13,343 nt of DNA. Origin: DATBGS01 sp036557885 (GTDB lineage: Bacteria; Chloroflexota; Ktedonobacteria; Ktedonobacterales; DATBGS01). A model generated the notes under the pieces. The model saw nothing but the letters and a program-made list of their open reading frames with translations, was not told where the DNA came from and did not search any database. Shown piece by piece: positions 1 to 6,613 of the stretch; the first letter of the stretch is position 1; each line of letters starts with the position of its first letter. The translations under genes and the position numbers were made by a program. The stretch lies in the NCBI GenBank assembly GCA_036557885.1, contig DATBGS010000056.1, forward strand, positions 1-13,343, in the 5' to 3' direction.

Positions 1-42
1 CCCCCCCCCCCGCTTCTCGCTCCATAGATTGAATTGGCCCTC

Positions 43-71
43 TTGTCAGCAGAAAAGCTCCATGCTATGAT
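43..71 (+). promoter_or_regulatory. Sigma-70-type promoter for the AI-2E family gene
   Basis: A -35 hexamer TTGTCA (43-48) and a -10 hexamer TATGAT (66-71) are separated by exactly 17 bp, each one base from the consensus. The predicted transcript would begin near 78, about 22 nt before the ATG at 100. That supports this ATG rather than the upstream in-frame TTG at 34, which lies upstream of the -35 hexamer. No operator-like symmetry was seen. Confidence 0.65.
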
Positions 72-99
72 CGCGCTATTGCAAGAGAGGAGAATACGC

Positions 100-1488
100 A
101 TGGCATCCGTGACCCCGCTGCCGGAAGACCTGGAAGAGGCAGGCCCGCCCGCCCCACCGCCACCCAAGGGATTTCATTGGTACTGGTTGATCCCGATAGG
201 GCTGGGAGTGCTGCTGCTCTACGCCGCCCGCGATATTATCACGCCATTTGTAATCGGCGTAGTGCTGGCTTATTTACTTGACCCCTTTGTCGCAACGATC
301 CATCGCTATACCAAATTGCCGCGCACCTTTGTGGTGATCATGATGGCGCTTCTCACCCTGGCCCTCTTTGGCGGAGTGATTACGCTGCTGGTTCGGCTAA
401 CGGCTAACGAGGGCCAGCAGTTTGTGAAGGAACTGCCTGGCTATCTGGATAAAACGATAGATAACATCAATCAACTGATTAACCCAACCACCATCAAGAT
501 TCCCAAGGACGCTATCCCTGGCCTGGGCGGAAATGGACTCGCCAATATCAACGTTGGCGAGGTGCTCAGCGTGGCCGTTTCCTTTGCCACCTCCACCGGC
601 CAGGGCTTGCTGGATTTCTTGATCACCTTTGTCTCTACAGTCTACTTGCTGTTGGATGGGCACAGCCTGTTTAATGGCTTGCAACGCTTTACCCCACCCA
701 GAGAGCGCCCCCGCCTGAATAAGGTCATGCGCAAGGTGCGCGAAACCTGGAGCAGCTATATTCGCGCCCAGATCATCCTGGCCGCGTTGATGGCCTTTGT
801 CTCGTGGATTGTCTTGCAATTTATTTTTGATCTCCCGTTTGCCTTGCCGGTGGCGCTGGCGATTGGTCTGCTGGAGACAGTGCCCATTGCCGGGCCGCTG
901 GTGGCACTGGCATTGGCGGGCGTGGTGTCGCTGGCGACTGGCGGCCTGCTACAGACGCTCTTTGTTATTCTAGCGTTGTATGTCTTGCGGCTCGTTGAAG
1001 ACAACGTGGTCATCCCCTACGTGCTCGGCCATGCCATTCACCTCCCCGCGATTGTGACGCTGTTTTCGGTGACGGTGGGCGGCATTATCGGCGGGCTGGT
1101 GGGCTTGCTGCTGGCCGTGCCCATCGCGGCGGCGGCCAAAGTCGTGCTCGATGAATATTACCCGCACCCCAACTTGCAGCCTGGCGAGGAGGCGCCACAC
1201 CTCAGGCCGCGCAAGCCCTTGCCCAAAGTGCGCAGAAGGCGGGCCACCTCAGCCACCGACGCGCTTGCCGCCAGCAATGGCGCGCTGGAGAGCGTGGCTG
1301 GCGATTTGCCTAAATCCGCGCCTGCAACGACGCATCTGCCCGAATCAGAGTCGGCCAGCGCGGGCGGCGAACAAACAGAGCACACAGCAGCAAGCGTGGA
1401 AGTGGCAGTGCTGGACCAGCCAGCAAAAGAGCCGGGGAAACGCAGCCGGAAAAAGACTGGCCCATCTGGGGATACGACGGGCGAATAA
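100..1488 (+). CDS. AI-2E family transporter (PF01594-type multispanning membrane protein)
   Basis: A 462-residue integral membrane protein of the AI-2E/PerM/YdiK family. Family members include the E. coli AI-2 exporter TqsA and Na+/H+ antiporters, so the substrate cannot be deduced. A short proline-rich cytoplasmic start (about residues 1-24) precedes hydrophobic segments beginning WYWLIPIGLGVLLLY. The family's C-terminal half is clear: ETVPIAGPLVALALAG, then DNVVIPYVLGHAIHLPAIV, a glycine-rich GGIIGGLVG helix and LAVPIAAAAKV. The last roughly 108 residues form a charged, low-complexity tail (RKPLPKVRRRR near its start) that is longer than usual and probably disordered. The ATG at 100 has AGGAG at 88-92, 7 nt upstream, and lies just downstream of a good promoter. 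In-frame codons upstream to a TTG at 34 precede the likely transcript start. It appears monocistronic: the next 150 bp hold a large inverted repeat. Family assignment is firm; the substrate is unknown. Confidence 0.92.
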   Translation: MASVTPLPEDLEEAGPPAPPPPKGFHWYWLIPIGLGVLLLYAARDIITPFVIGVVLAYLLDPFVATIHRYTKLPRTFVVIMMALLTLALFGGVITLLVRLTANEGQQFVKELPGYLDKTIDNINQLINPTTIKIPKDAIPGLGGNGLANINVGEVLSVAVSFATSTGQGLLDFLITFVSTVYLLLDGHSLFNGLQRFTPPRERPRLNKVMRKVRETWSSYIRAQIILAALMAFVSWIVLQFIFDLPFALPVALAIGLLETVPIAGPLVALALAGVVSLATGGLLQTLFVILALYVLRLVEDNVVIPYVLGHAIHLPAIVTLFSVTVGGIIGGLVGLLLAVPIAAAAKVVLDEYYPHPNLQPGEEAPHLRPRKPLPKVRRRRATSATDALAASNGALESVAGDLPKSAPATTHLPESESASAGGEQTEHTAASVEVAVLDQPAKEPGKRSRKKTGPSGDTTGE

Positions 1489-1508
1489 AGCCACCCAACC
1501 CCGCCCAA

Positions 1509-1633
1509 ATCGCGTCTAAAGCGCGCCCCTGGAGGCCGTTGGCCGCAAAGCCCGCCTGCGCAGGCTAGAACGTATTCAGGGCGCGCAGGCGCCCTTCGCG
1601 GCGCAGCCTCCAGGGGCGCGCTTTAGACGCGAT
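1509..1633. repeat. Long inverted repeat (28-bp perfect arms) downstream of the AI-2E gene
   Basis: Positions 1509-1536 are the exact reverse complement of 1606-1633 (28 of 28). The symmetry continues imperfectly outwards, with C-rich sequence at 1498-1506 facing G-rich 1634-1648. It also continues inwards, with GCCGCAAAGCCCGCCTGCGC facing a similar complement near 1581-1602. A small palindrome GCCTGCGCAGGC lies at 1554-1565. The whole 1498-1648 stretch could fold into one long hairpin. It encodes no supported protein. It starts about 20 nt after the AI-2E stop and might act as a bidirectional terminator, but it lacks a T-run, so a MITE- or REP-like mobile repeat is equally likely. Confidence 0.8.
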
Positions 1634-1689
1634 GGGGGCGGGGGCGGGCGAACGTTGCCATTGCATGAAACAATTGCCAGCAGTACCTC

Positions 1690-1718
1690 TTGACTTTTGA
1701 GCGCCGCCCGGTTATACT
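1690..1718 (+). promoter_or_regulatory. Strong sigma-70-type promoter upstream of the structured non-coding region
   Basis: TTGACT (1690-1695) and TATACT (1713-1718) are separated by exactly 17 bp, each hexamer differing from consensus at one base. Transcription should start near 1725. The first supportable protein start downstream is 400 nt away (2128), and a terminator-like hairpin lies between. The promoter therefore drives either a free-standing RNA or a long leader. Confidence 0.65.
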
Positions 1719-1724
1719 TTGGAC

Positions 1725-2019
1725 AGTCAGTCGCTGAACCATCCCTGGCGCGGCTACACGTCACCACTTCCGGCGCAGGGATGGGGCAGAAAAGGCGTCG
1801 GCCCACGAGCAGACGCGGCAGAGGGCTACGGCCCCCGGCTCCAGTACCTTGCCAAGTGAATATCTGGAAGACTGACGCGGTTGGAAGTTAAACCCGTCCG
1901 CGCCATGTTTCCCCACGTCTGCTAGTCATCAGACGCGAGGCCGGAGGCTATTCTACCGTCTCTGGCAGAACTCGCCAAATCGTCCCCGCGCCTGATCAGG
2001 CGCGGGGACTGCGCTTTTT
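1725..2019 (+). ncRNA. Candidate structured RNA or attenuated leader, about 295 nt, family not recognised
   Basis: The stretch is bounded by a near-consensus promoter and a perfect terminator-like hairpin. It has no open frame with a convincing start and family match. Hairpins that can be read directly are: CCATCCCTG 1739-1747 with CAGGGATGG 1776-1784 (9 bp, with further GC pairing inside); GCGTC 1795-1799 with GACGC 1812-1816; GGGC 1823-1826 with GCCC 1831-1834, closing a cUACGg loop of the stable UNCG class; CGTCTG 1916-1921 with CAGACG 1930-1935; and TGGC 1963-1966 with GCCA 1974-1977. I checked by eye for signatures of RNase P RNA, tmRNA, SRP RNA, 5S rRNA and the cobalamin, c-di-GMP, ydaO and SAM riboswitches and found no complete match. 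A 6S-like RNA cannot be excluded by eye. If the terminator is conditional, this is the leader of the gene at 2128; otherwise it is a free small RNA. Confidence 0.5.
1982..2019 (+). terminator. Intrinsic terminator or attenuator hairpin
   Basis: Positions 1982-2009 are a perfect 28-nt self-complementary sequence centred between 1995 and 1996 (TGA/TCA at the centre), with very GC-rich arms. It is followed by TGCGC and a run of five T (2015-2019). The five-base gap before the T-run is longer than in the best terminators, so termination may be partial. It ends the candidate RNA that starts near 1725 and precedes the protein gene at 2128. Confidence 0.6.
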
Positions 2020-2127
2020 GTGGCGTCGGCCTGTCCTTTCGCTGGAGAGGCTGGCGCTGCCTGGGCGCGGCAGCAATGGCGCGGGCACATTCCGCACGTC
2101 CCTTTGAGGGACAGAAGAGAGGCAGAT

Positions 2128-3006
2128 GTGTCCGAAGATCGTTTCCCCTCCAACAAGACCGACACGCTCGTAGCCCCGGCCTCCGTGCCGGGGAGCGACG
2201 GCCCCGCCAGGGACGGCGGGGATACAAGCAAAGCGCGGGGCAAGCCGCTGCGCCCGTTGATGGCGATGAAGCACTTTTTGCGCACCTATTCGATTCTTGG
2301 CGGCCAGGCGTGGCTGCAAGCGCCCAGGTATTACTTCACGCTGGCGAGCTTCTATTTCGGCCTGTTTCTCAGCGAGAGCTATGTTGCCACGCTGCTCTGC
2401 CAGGTGCTGCCGGGCTTTTTGCTGGCGGCGCTGCGTCAGCGGAAGCGCGGCAAACGCGCGGCGGGCGGCTGGGAGCATCCCAACCTCTTCACGCCCGCCG
2501 ATCTGAAGCAGGCGCCATACGACATTGACGCGCTCAAGCGCCTGTCCACGTTTGCGCTCTGCGAGCTGCTGCGCGAAGAGTTACGCCTGCTGCTGCGCGT
2601 GCTGCGGGCAGCCATGCGCGCCTACCAGAACCCCAAGCTAAGCCTGCTGTGGGATGACCGGCACCGCGCCGTGACGCTGGTGCTGGTGCGCGTGCTCCAG
2701 ATCAGCGCGCGGCTGCGTGAGCGGGGCAAGCATTTTCTGGCGGAAGAGTGCGTGCGCTGGGAACTGATGAAGCTCTGGTACGACCAGTTTGGGCAGAACC
2801 TGCCGCCGCCCGGCTGGGTGCACGCGCTAATGCGCCCGCAAAACGACATCAAGCTCTGGGGCCAGCGCGCCATGCTGGAGCATCTGCTGGACGAGCGGAG
2901 CAAAGGGCGGCCCATTCCGCCCGCGCTGGCCGACTTCCTGGCCGCCTGGGAGCGTGGCGAGATTCCTCTTCGCGTCAGCGCCCGCCACAGCGCCAGCCGC
3001 TTGTAA
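2128..3006 (+). CDS. Hypothetical protein, alpha-helical, family not recognised
   Basis: I do not recognise this 292-residue protein. The chosen start is the GTG at 2128, with GAGAGG at 2117-2122 just upstream and a small GTCCCT-TTG-AGGGAC hairpin (2098-2112) before that. The same frame extends back to a GTG at 2020, inside the terminator region. The first ~45 residues (rich in P, G, D and S) are partly encoded by an intergenic-type palindromic repeat (2170-2194) and look unconserved, so ATG 2262 or 2268 (MAMKHFLRTY or MKHFLRTY) is a serious alternative. A hydrophobic stretch follows (about FTLASFYFGLFLSE to VLPGFLLAAL), then a basic segment RKRGKRAA. The C-terminal half is helix-prone and Arg/Leu-rich (ELLREELRLLLRVLRAAMRAY), with Trp-containing motifs VRWELMKLWYDQFGQNLPPPGW and KLWGQRAMLEHLLDE. 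GC-rich codon use matches the neighbourhood. Confidence 0.6.
   Translation: MSEDRFPSNKTDTLVAPASVPGSDGPARDGGDTSKARGKPLRPLMAMKHFLRTYSILGGQAWLQAPRYYFTLASFYFGLFLSESYVATLLCQVLPGFLLAALRQRKRGKRAAGGWEHPNLFTPADLKQAPYDIDALKRLSTFALCELLREELRLLLRVLRAAMRAYQNPKLSLLWDDRHRAVTLVLVRVLQISARLRERGKHFLAEECVRWELMKLWYDQFGQNLPPPGWVHALMRPQNDIKLWGQRAMLEHLLDERSKGRPIPPALADFLAAWERGEIPLRVSARHSASRL
2170..2194 (+). repeat. Palindromic interspersed repeat, copy 1
   Basis: A 25-bp unit beginning GTAGCCCCGGCC and ending GTGCCGGGGA, containing a CCCCGGC/GCCGGGG stem with a 6-nt loop. A copy with one mismatch (position 13, T here and A there) lies in the same orientation at 3018-3042. A second perfect stem of similar style, CCCCGCC/GGCGGGG, follows at 2203-2222. 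Both lie inside the frame of the hypothetical gene near its start, which suggests either that the real start is further downstream or that a repeat has become coding. Confidence 0.7.
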
Positions 3007-3017
3007 CGCCGCCGCTT

Positions 3018-3202
3018 GTAGCCCCGGCCACCGTGCCGGGGAATCGTGCTAAAGGCGAACGTTCGCGCCTGGCGACGGTGCCTGGCGAATAAATTCGCGG
3101 CTAAGGGCCTGCGGCCACCAAGTCGGCCTGCGCCGACTCCCCGCCCCTTCCTGGCGCGACGGTTGGCCTGGGGCGGGCTGGGGGAACCCGCGCAGGCGGG
3201 TT
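3018..3202. repeat. Cluster of palindromic REP-like elements (includes repeat copy 2)
   Basis: The 251-bp gap between the hypothetical gene and the split TIR/NB-ARC/TPR gene holds five successive perfect dyads: CCCCGGC/GCCGGGG within 3022-3041 (copy 2 of the 25-bp repeat, 3018-3042); GCGAACGTTCGC at 3055-3066; GCGAAT-AA-ATTCGC at 3085-3098; AGTCGGC-CTGC-GCCGACT at 3121-3138; and AACCCGC-GCAG-GCGGGTT at 3185-3202. The units differ in sequence, so this is not a CRISPR array. The last one could serve as a weak terminator for plus-strand transcripts (TTTGG follows). No protein-coding sequence is supported here. Confidence 0.65.
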
Positions 3203-3257
3203 TGGCCGTGCCCCTGCTTTGAGGGGTGGCGTCCGCAGACGCCCATAGCCGCGATCT

Positions 3258-5400
3258 TTAGTCGCCAGGCTCGCCGCGACTGGCGCGTATGGCCTGCGCG
3301 CGCTGCTCCAGCGGCGCGGCCTCGTCTGGGCGCCTCATCGCGCGCAAGATGACAGCCAGGTTCTCCAGGGTTTGCTCTACGAGCGGGTGGTTGGATGGCA
3401 GGGCTTTCTCCCTGATCGCCAGCGCCCGCTGCATGAGGGGAAGCGCGTTGGTATACTCGTTCATGCTGTAGTAGAGTCCCGCCAGGTTGTTCAGGCTGTA
3501 TGCCATGTTGGGGTGGGCTGGCCCCAGCGCCTGCTCCCATATCTTCAGCGCCCGCTGGTACAGCGGCAGCGCCTCCCCATACTGCCCTTGCTCGCGGTAA
3601 AGAACCGCCAGGTTGTTCAGGCTCGTTGCCACGTCCGGGTGGACTGGCCCCAGCGCCTGCTCTCTGATCTCCAGTGCCCGTTGCTTGAGAGACAACGACT
3701 CTTCATATTGCCCCAGGCTTTCGTAAAGTATCGCTAAGTTGTTCAGGGTGTTTGCCACATCAGGGTGGGCTGGCCCCAGCGCCTGCTCCCGTATCTTGAG
3801 CGCCCGCTGGTACAGCGGCAACGCCTCTCCATACTGCCCTTGCTCGCGGTAAAGTTCCGCCAGGTTGTTCAGACTCGTTGCCACATCAGGATGGACTGGC
3901 CCCAGCGCCTGCTCCCGTATCTTGAGCGCTCGCTGATACAGCGGCAGCGCCTCTTTATACTGCCCTTGGAAATGGCAAAGCGCAGCCAGGTTGTTCAACC
4001 TGTGGGCTACGTCGGGATGGTCCGGCCCTAACGCCTGTTCACTAATCTTGAGCGCTCGCTGATACAGCGGCAGCGCCTCTTTATACTGCCCTTGATTCTC
4101 GTAAAGCCCTCCCAGGTTATTCAACGCAATAGCTACGTCAGGATGGTTTGGCCCCAACGCCTGCTCATAAATCGCTAACGTGCGCTGGAGAAGTGGAAGC
4201 ATCTTTTCATGCTTTCCCAAGGAGCGGTAGAGTTCAGCCAGATTGTTCAAGCTGGTTGCCACATCAGGGTGGACTGGTCCCAGCGCCTGCTCCCTGATCA
4301 AGAGCGCCCGCTGGTAGAGCGGCAGCGCCTCCGCATAGCGGGCACGCCTGTTGAGATAATATCCCGCCTGATTTAGCAAGCGTGCTGCATCAGGAAAGGC
4401 TAGATGCCACTCCTCGATGTGGCTAGCACACATAAGCGCGTGCGGCAGAAGCTGCTGGCAATGGTCCCAGGTCGCATATTCCACAGAGTTAGGAAAGGCG
4501 CGGTTGACTAGGCGTACCACACGCTCTGCCCAGGCGCGCTGCTCGTCAGCGGGCAGCGCCTCCTGCACCACTGCCTGCACCAGCCGATGCAGCGAAAGCG
4601 TCTCGGTTTCCGCCTGTCGGTCCAGCAGCGAAAAGCGCCGCAAGGCCGCAAGCGTCGCGTTCCACTGCAAGGCATCCCTGGCGGCTTCTTGCAGCGCGGG
4701 CGGTAATAAATCACCGCCATCTTTGATGAGCGCTTCGGGGATGCCCTCTGGCGCCAGAAATGCGCACAGCCGCAGCAGGTCCACCGCCGCCGGGCTAAGC
4801 TGCTGCACCTGTTCAAAGGACGCCGCCCAGGTGACGCCCACAACGGCGTGATCTCTGATGCCCTCGCCCTCGTAATGGAGCGCCGCCTTGCGGTGCTTGC
4901 GAAACACGGTCAGGTACTCCGTCAGGGTGCAGGTTGTCTCCTCGATATACGCTGCCGCCTGGTCCAGCGCCAGCGGCAGCCCGCCCAACTCCCGCGCAAT
5001 GGCGCGAGCGGCCTGCTGCTGCTCCGGCGGGGCTGCCTCCAGCGGCGCTTCTGGCGCGAGCAGTTGGGCGCGGCGCAGCAAGAAATGCGCGGCTTCTTCA
5101 ACGGTCAGGCTTTTCACCTGGGCGGGCTGCGCCACGCTGCCCATCGCCTGGGCGCGGGCCGTCAGCAGCACATGGCCCCGGCCTTGCGTGGGCAGCACGT
5201 CGTGCAGCAGCTTCACGTCTTCCACGTTATCCAGCACCAGCAGCCAGACGGGATGCGCCTCCAGCCAGCGGCGCACCGCAGCCACGATCACCGCCTGCTC
5301 TTGGGCGCTGCGTTCGGGCAGGTTGAGCAGCGTGGCAAGCTGCGCCAGGCTGCCCTCAAGCTGTCCGCGCGTCTCCGCCTGCACCCAGAAGACCGCCTGA
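3258..5400 (-). pseudogene. 3' fragment of a TIR/NB-ARC/TPR protein (Walker B to TPR end), split by a transposon
   Basis: This encodes the last 712 residues of a predicted 964-residue STAND-type NTPase; the first 252 are at 9413-10168. In reconstructed numbering, AVFWVQAET (from 253) follows the transposon junction. Walker B LLVLDNVED is at about 304-312, the sensor strand HVLLTAR ends near 333, the NB-ARC motif GGLPLALDQAAAYIE is at 390-404, and a winged-helix region follows. From about 593 to the end are nine TPRs of 42 residues with the core LNNLAxLYxxxGQYxEALPLYQRALKIxEQALGPxHPDVA. Such proteins are sensor/switch/effector ATPases, and bacterial relatives include antiphage NLR-like systems. 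There is no stop in 712 codons, so decay has not begun. This half has no promoter or start of its own. The frame stays open across the junction into transposon sequence up to 5552, but that extension is antisense to the start of tnpA. As it stands it is unlikely to be expressed. Confidence 0.88.
3261..4376 (-). repeat. 126-bp tandem repeats encoding the TPR array
   Basis: The 3' part of the split NB-ARC gene is built of 126-bp units (42 codons): eight full units and one shortened terminal unit of 36 codons. Several units, especially the fourth, fifth and seventh, are nearly identical in protein and visibly very similar in DNA, with the segment encoding YGEALPLYQRALKI recurring. Outer units diverge more (SLGKHEKMLPLLQRTLAIY in the second, SMNEYTNALPLMQRALAIR in the eighth). 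Such homogeneity points to recent unit duplication or gene conversion, which would alter the ligand-sensing surface. Confidence 0.85.
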
Positions 5401-5430
5401 AATCTATAGCTGAGCAAATAGATGCTCAGA
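5391..5430. other. Left junction of the Tn554-like element
   Basis: Host codons (complement of ...FQAVFWV) run up to 5396, then CTGA (5397-5400), which also occurs at the right junction, then element sequence. Immediately inside the element is AATCTATAGC (5401-5410), which resembles AATCTGAAGC on the opposite strand at the right end, so the ends carry a short imperfect inverted motif AATCTnnAGC. A perfect hairpin CTGAGC-N8-GCTCAG lies at 5411-5430 and may be a recombinase-binding arm. The exact crossover points within or near CTGA cannot be fixed from one copy. Confidence 0.6.
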
Positions 5431-5509
5431 GCGTATATATCGTATAGTACATAGACTTGTTGTTTCGTTGTATACTGGAGAAGCTGATCGTTTTCTTGAA
5501 CGATAGGAG
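5411..5509 (+). promoter_or_regulatory. tnpA leader: AT-rich promoter zone, dyad and ribosome binding site
   Basis: The left end of the element is AT-rich for this genome, with several -10-like words (TATATA 5434-5439, TATAGT 5443-5448, TATACT 5471-5476), but none has a good -35 at normal spacing. A perfect dyad ATCGTT-N6-AACGAT (5487-5504) directly abuts the ribosome binding site AGGAG (5505-5509), 8 nt before the tnpA ATG. As RNA the dyad could mask initiation; as DNA it could be an operator for autoregulation. Both roles are inferences. Confidence 0.35.
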
Positions 5510-5517
5510 CGCTTGCA

Positions 5518-6609
5518 ATGAAAGTGCAGCGTGTCCAGCTTCCTCCTGGCAACCAGTACTCTTGGCTGGTTCTTGATAACGAGTTTCTCCCTGTCCAGCC
5601 GATTCTGGTCTTTCTTCAGTTCCTCTCCAACTTGGGGCGATCTCCTAACACCATCCGCAACACCGCGCACCATTTGAAACTGTATTGGGAGTTTTTGCAC
5701 GAGCATCATTTGGAGTGGACCAAAGTCGATGTCGAAGAACTGGCCAAATTTATCGCCTGGTTGAGAAAACCACAGCTTAGTATCGGGGAAGCAGAGGAAT
5801 GGTCATCTTCTCGCACCAATGCTACGATTGATCAGATGCTCACCGCTGTGCATGGGCTGTACGACTACCATGCCCGGTTGAAAAGCGGGCCAGAACTGGC
5901 CCTCTATCGCTTTCTGAGTATCCCACGTCGCACCTACAAACCGTTCCTCCATGGCTTCACCAAGGCGAAGCCGGTTCGAACGCGTGTGGTGAAGGTTCAG
6001 CGGGAGGGGCGGTTGGTGAAAACCTTGCGTCAGGAGCAGGTGGATACACTCCTGGCTGCCTGTGCGCACCTGCGCGATCGGTTGTTGCTGACAGTGCTGT
6101 TTGATACGGGGATGAGGATTGGGCAAGCGCTTGGATTGCGCCATGAAGATGTCAAGCCAGAGGATAACCTGATTCACATCGTCCCGCGAGCAGACAACAG
6201 CAATGGCGCCAGAGCGAAGTCTCGCCGTGCCTACGAGGTGCCTGTGCGTCCGCCCAGCCCGGTGATGAAGCTGTATGTCGAGTATGTTCTCCAGGAGCTC
6301 AATGGGCTGGAGGTGAACCACCTGCCTGACTACGTGTTTGTCAACCTTTGGGAAGGGGAGCTTGGTCGTCCCATGACCTACGCTGCTGTGATTGCTTTGT
6401 TCCGTCGCCTCCAGCGGCAGACCGGAATTTATGTCCGGCCCCATATGTTCCGGCACACTCGCGCCACTCAATGGATCTACCAGAACCACCTCCCATTGGC
6501 CACTGTCTCACGCCTGCTGGGGCATCAAAGCATCCAAACCACCCATGATCTCTACGTCCACCCAACCACAGACGATTTGAGAAAAGCATTGAAGCAGGCA
6601 GGAGAGTAG
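5518..6609 (+). CDS. tnpA: Tn554-type tyrosine recombinase TnpA
   Basis: A 363-residue site-specific recombinase (phage-integrase superfamily), essentially the length of Tn554 TnpA. An N-terminal SAM-like core-binding domain (about 20-120, with FLSNLGRSPNTIRNTAHHLK) precedes the catalytic domain. The catalytic set is complete: R200 in DTGMRIGQALGL, a lysine in the beta-hairpin region (K234 is the candidate), H309 and R312 in PHMFRHTRAT, H336 in LLGHQSI, and the nucleophile Y346 in THDLYVHPT. AGGAG at 5505-5509 supports the ATG at 5518. With TnpB it should cut and join the element ends through 3'-phosphotyrosine intermediates. The stop is 4 nt before the tnpB ATG, so the two genes are co-transcribed and probably translationally coupled. 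No inactivating lesion is visible. Confidence 0.93.
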   Translation: MKVQRVQLPPGNQYSWLVLDNEFLPVQPILVFLQFLSNLGRSPNTIRNTAHHLKLYWEFLHEHHLEWTKVDVEELAKFIAWLRKPQLSIGEAEEWSSSRTNATIDQMLTAVHGLYDYHARLKSGPELALYRFLSIPRRTYKPFLHGFTKAKPVRTRVVKVQREGRLVKTLRQEQVDTLLAACAHLRDRLLLTVLFDTGMRIGQALGLRHEDVKPEDNLIHIVPRADNSNGARAKSRRAYEVPVRPPSPVMKLYVEYVLQELNGLEVNHLPDYVFVNLWEGELGRPMTYAAVIALFRRLQRQTGIYVRPHMFRHTRATQWIYQNHLPLATVSRLLGHQSIQTTHDLYVHPTTDDLRKALKQAGE

Positions 6610-6613
6610 GGCT

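Noticed and set aside
1..11. Run of eleven C at the window start.
   Set aside because: An isolated homopolymer with no partner structure; it may be ordinary sequence or a sequencing artefact.
34..99. In-frame upstream extension of the AI-2E gene from a TTG codon.
   Set aside because: It overlaps the promoter; the ATG at 100 has a well-spaced AGGAG and follows the predicted transcript start.
1881..1905. GGAAGTTAAACCC followed by GTCCGCGCC resembles part of a 5S rRNA.
   Set aside because: The opposite helix strand (a GCGGACGGG-like sequence), the conserved CCGAAC loop and GATGGTA are missing, and the surrounding hairpins do not fit a 5S fold.
1725..2019. Cobalamin, c-di-GMP, ydaO-type or SAM riboswitch.
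   Set aside because: A fragment TCGCTGAACC recalls the ydaO motif, but the remaining conserved blocks are absent; no other class matched by eye.
3018..3202. Possible CRISPR-like array.
   Set aside because: The palindromic units differ from one another and spacing is irregular; there is no common repeat and no cas gene.
4848..5447. Long plus-strand frames opposite the NB-ARC coding region.
   Set aside because: They are rich in Arg, Gln and Ala as expected for shadows of a GC-rich gene, lack ribosome binding sites and match no family.
5401..5552. The minus-strand frame of the NB-ARC/TPR fragment stays open into the transposon and has an ATG at 5550-5552.
   Set aside because: The extension is antisense to the tnpA leader and start, has no family similarity, and begins exactly where reconstruction places the element border.
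5803..6489. A 228-codon minus-strand frame opposite tnpA.
   Set aside because: tnpA has complete catalytic motifs; the opposite frame has no ribosome binding site or recognisable domain.
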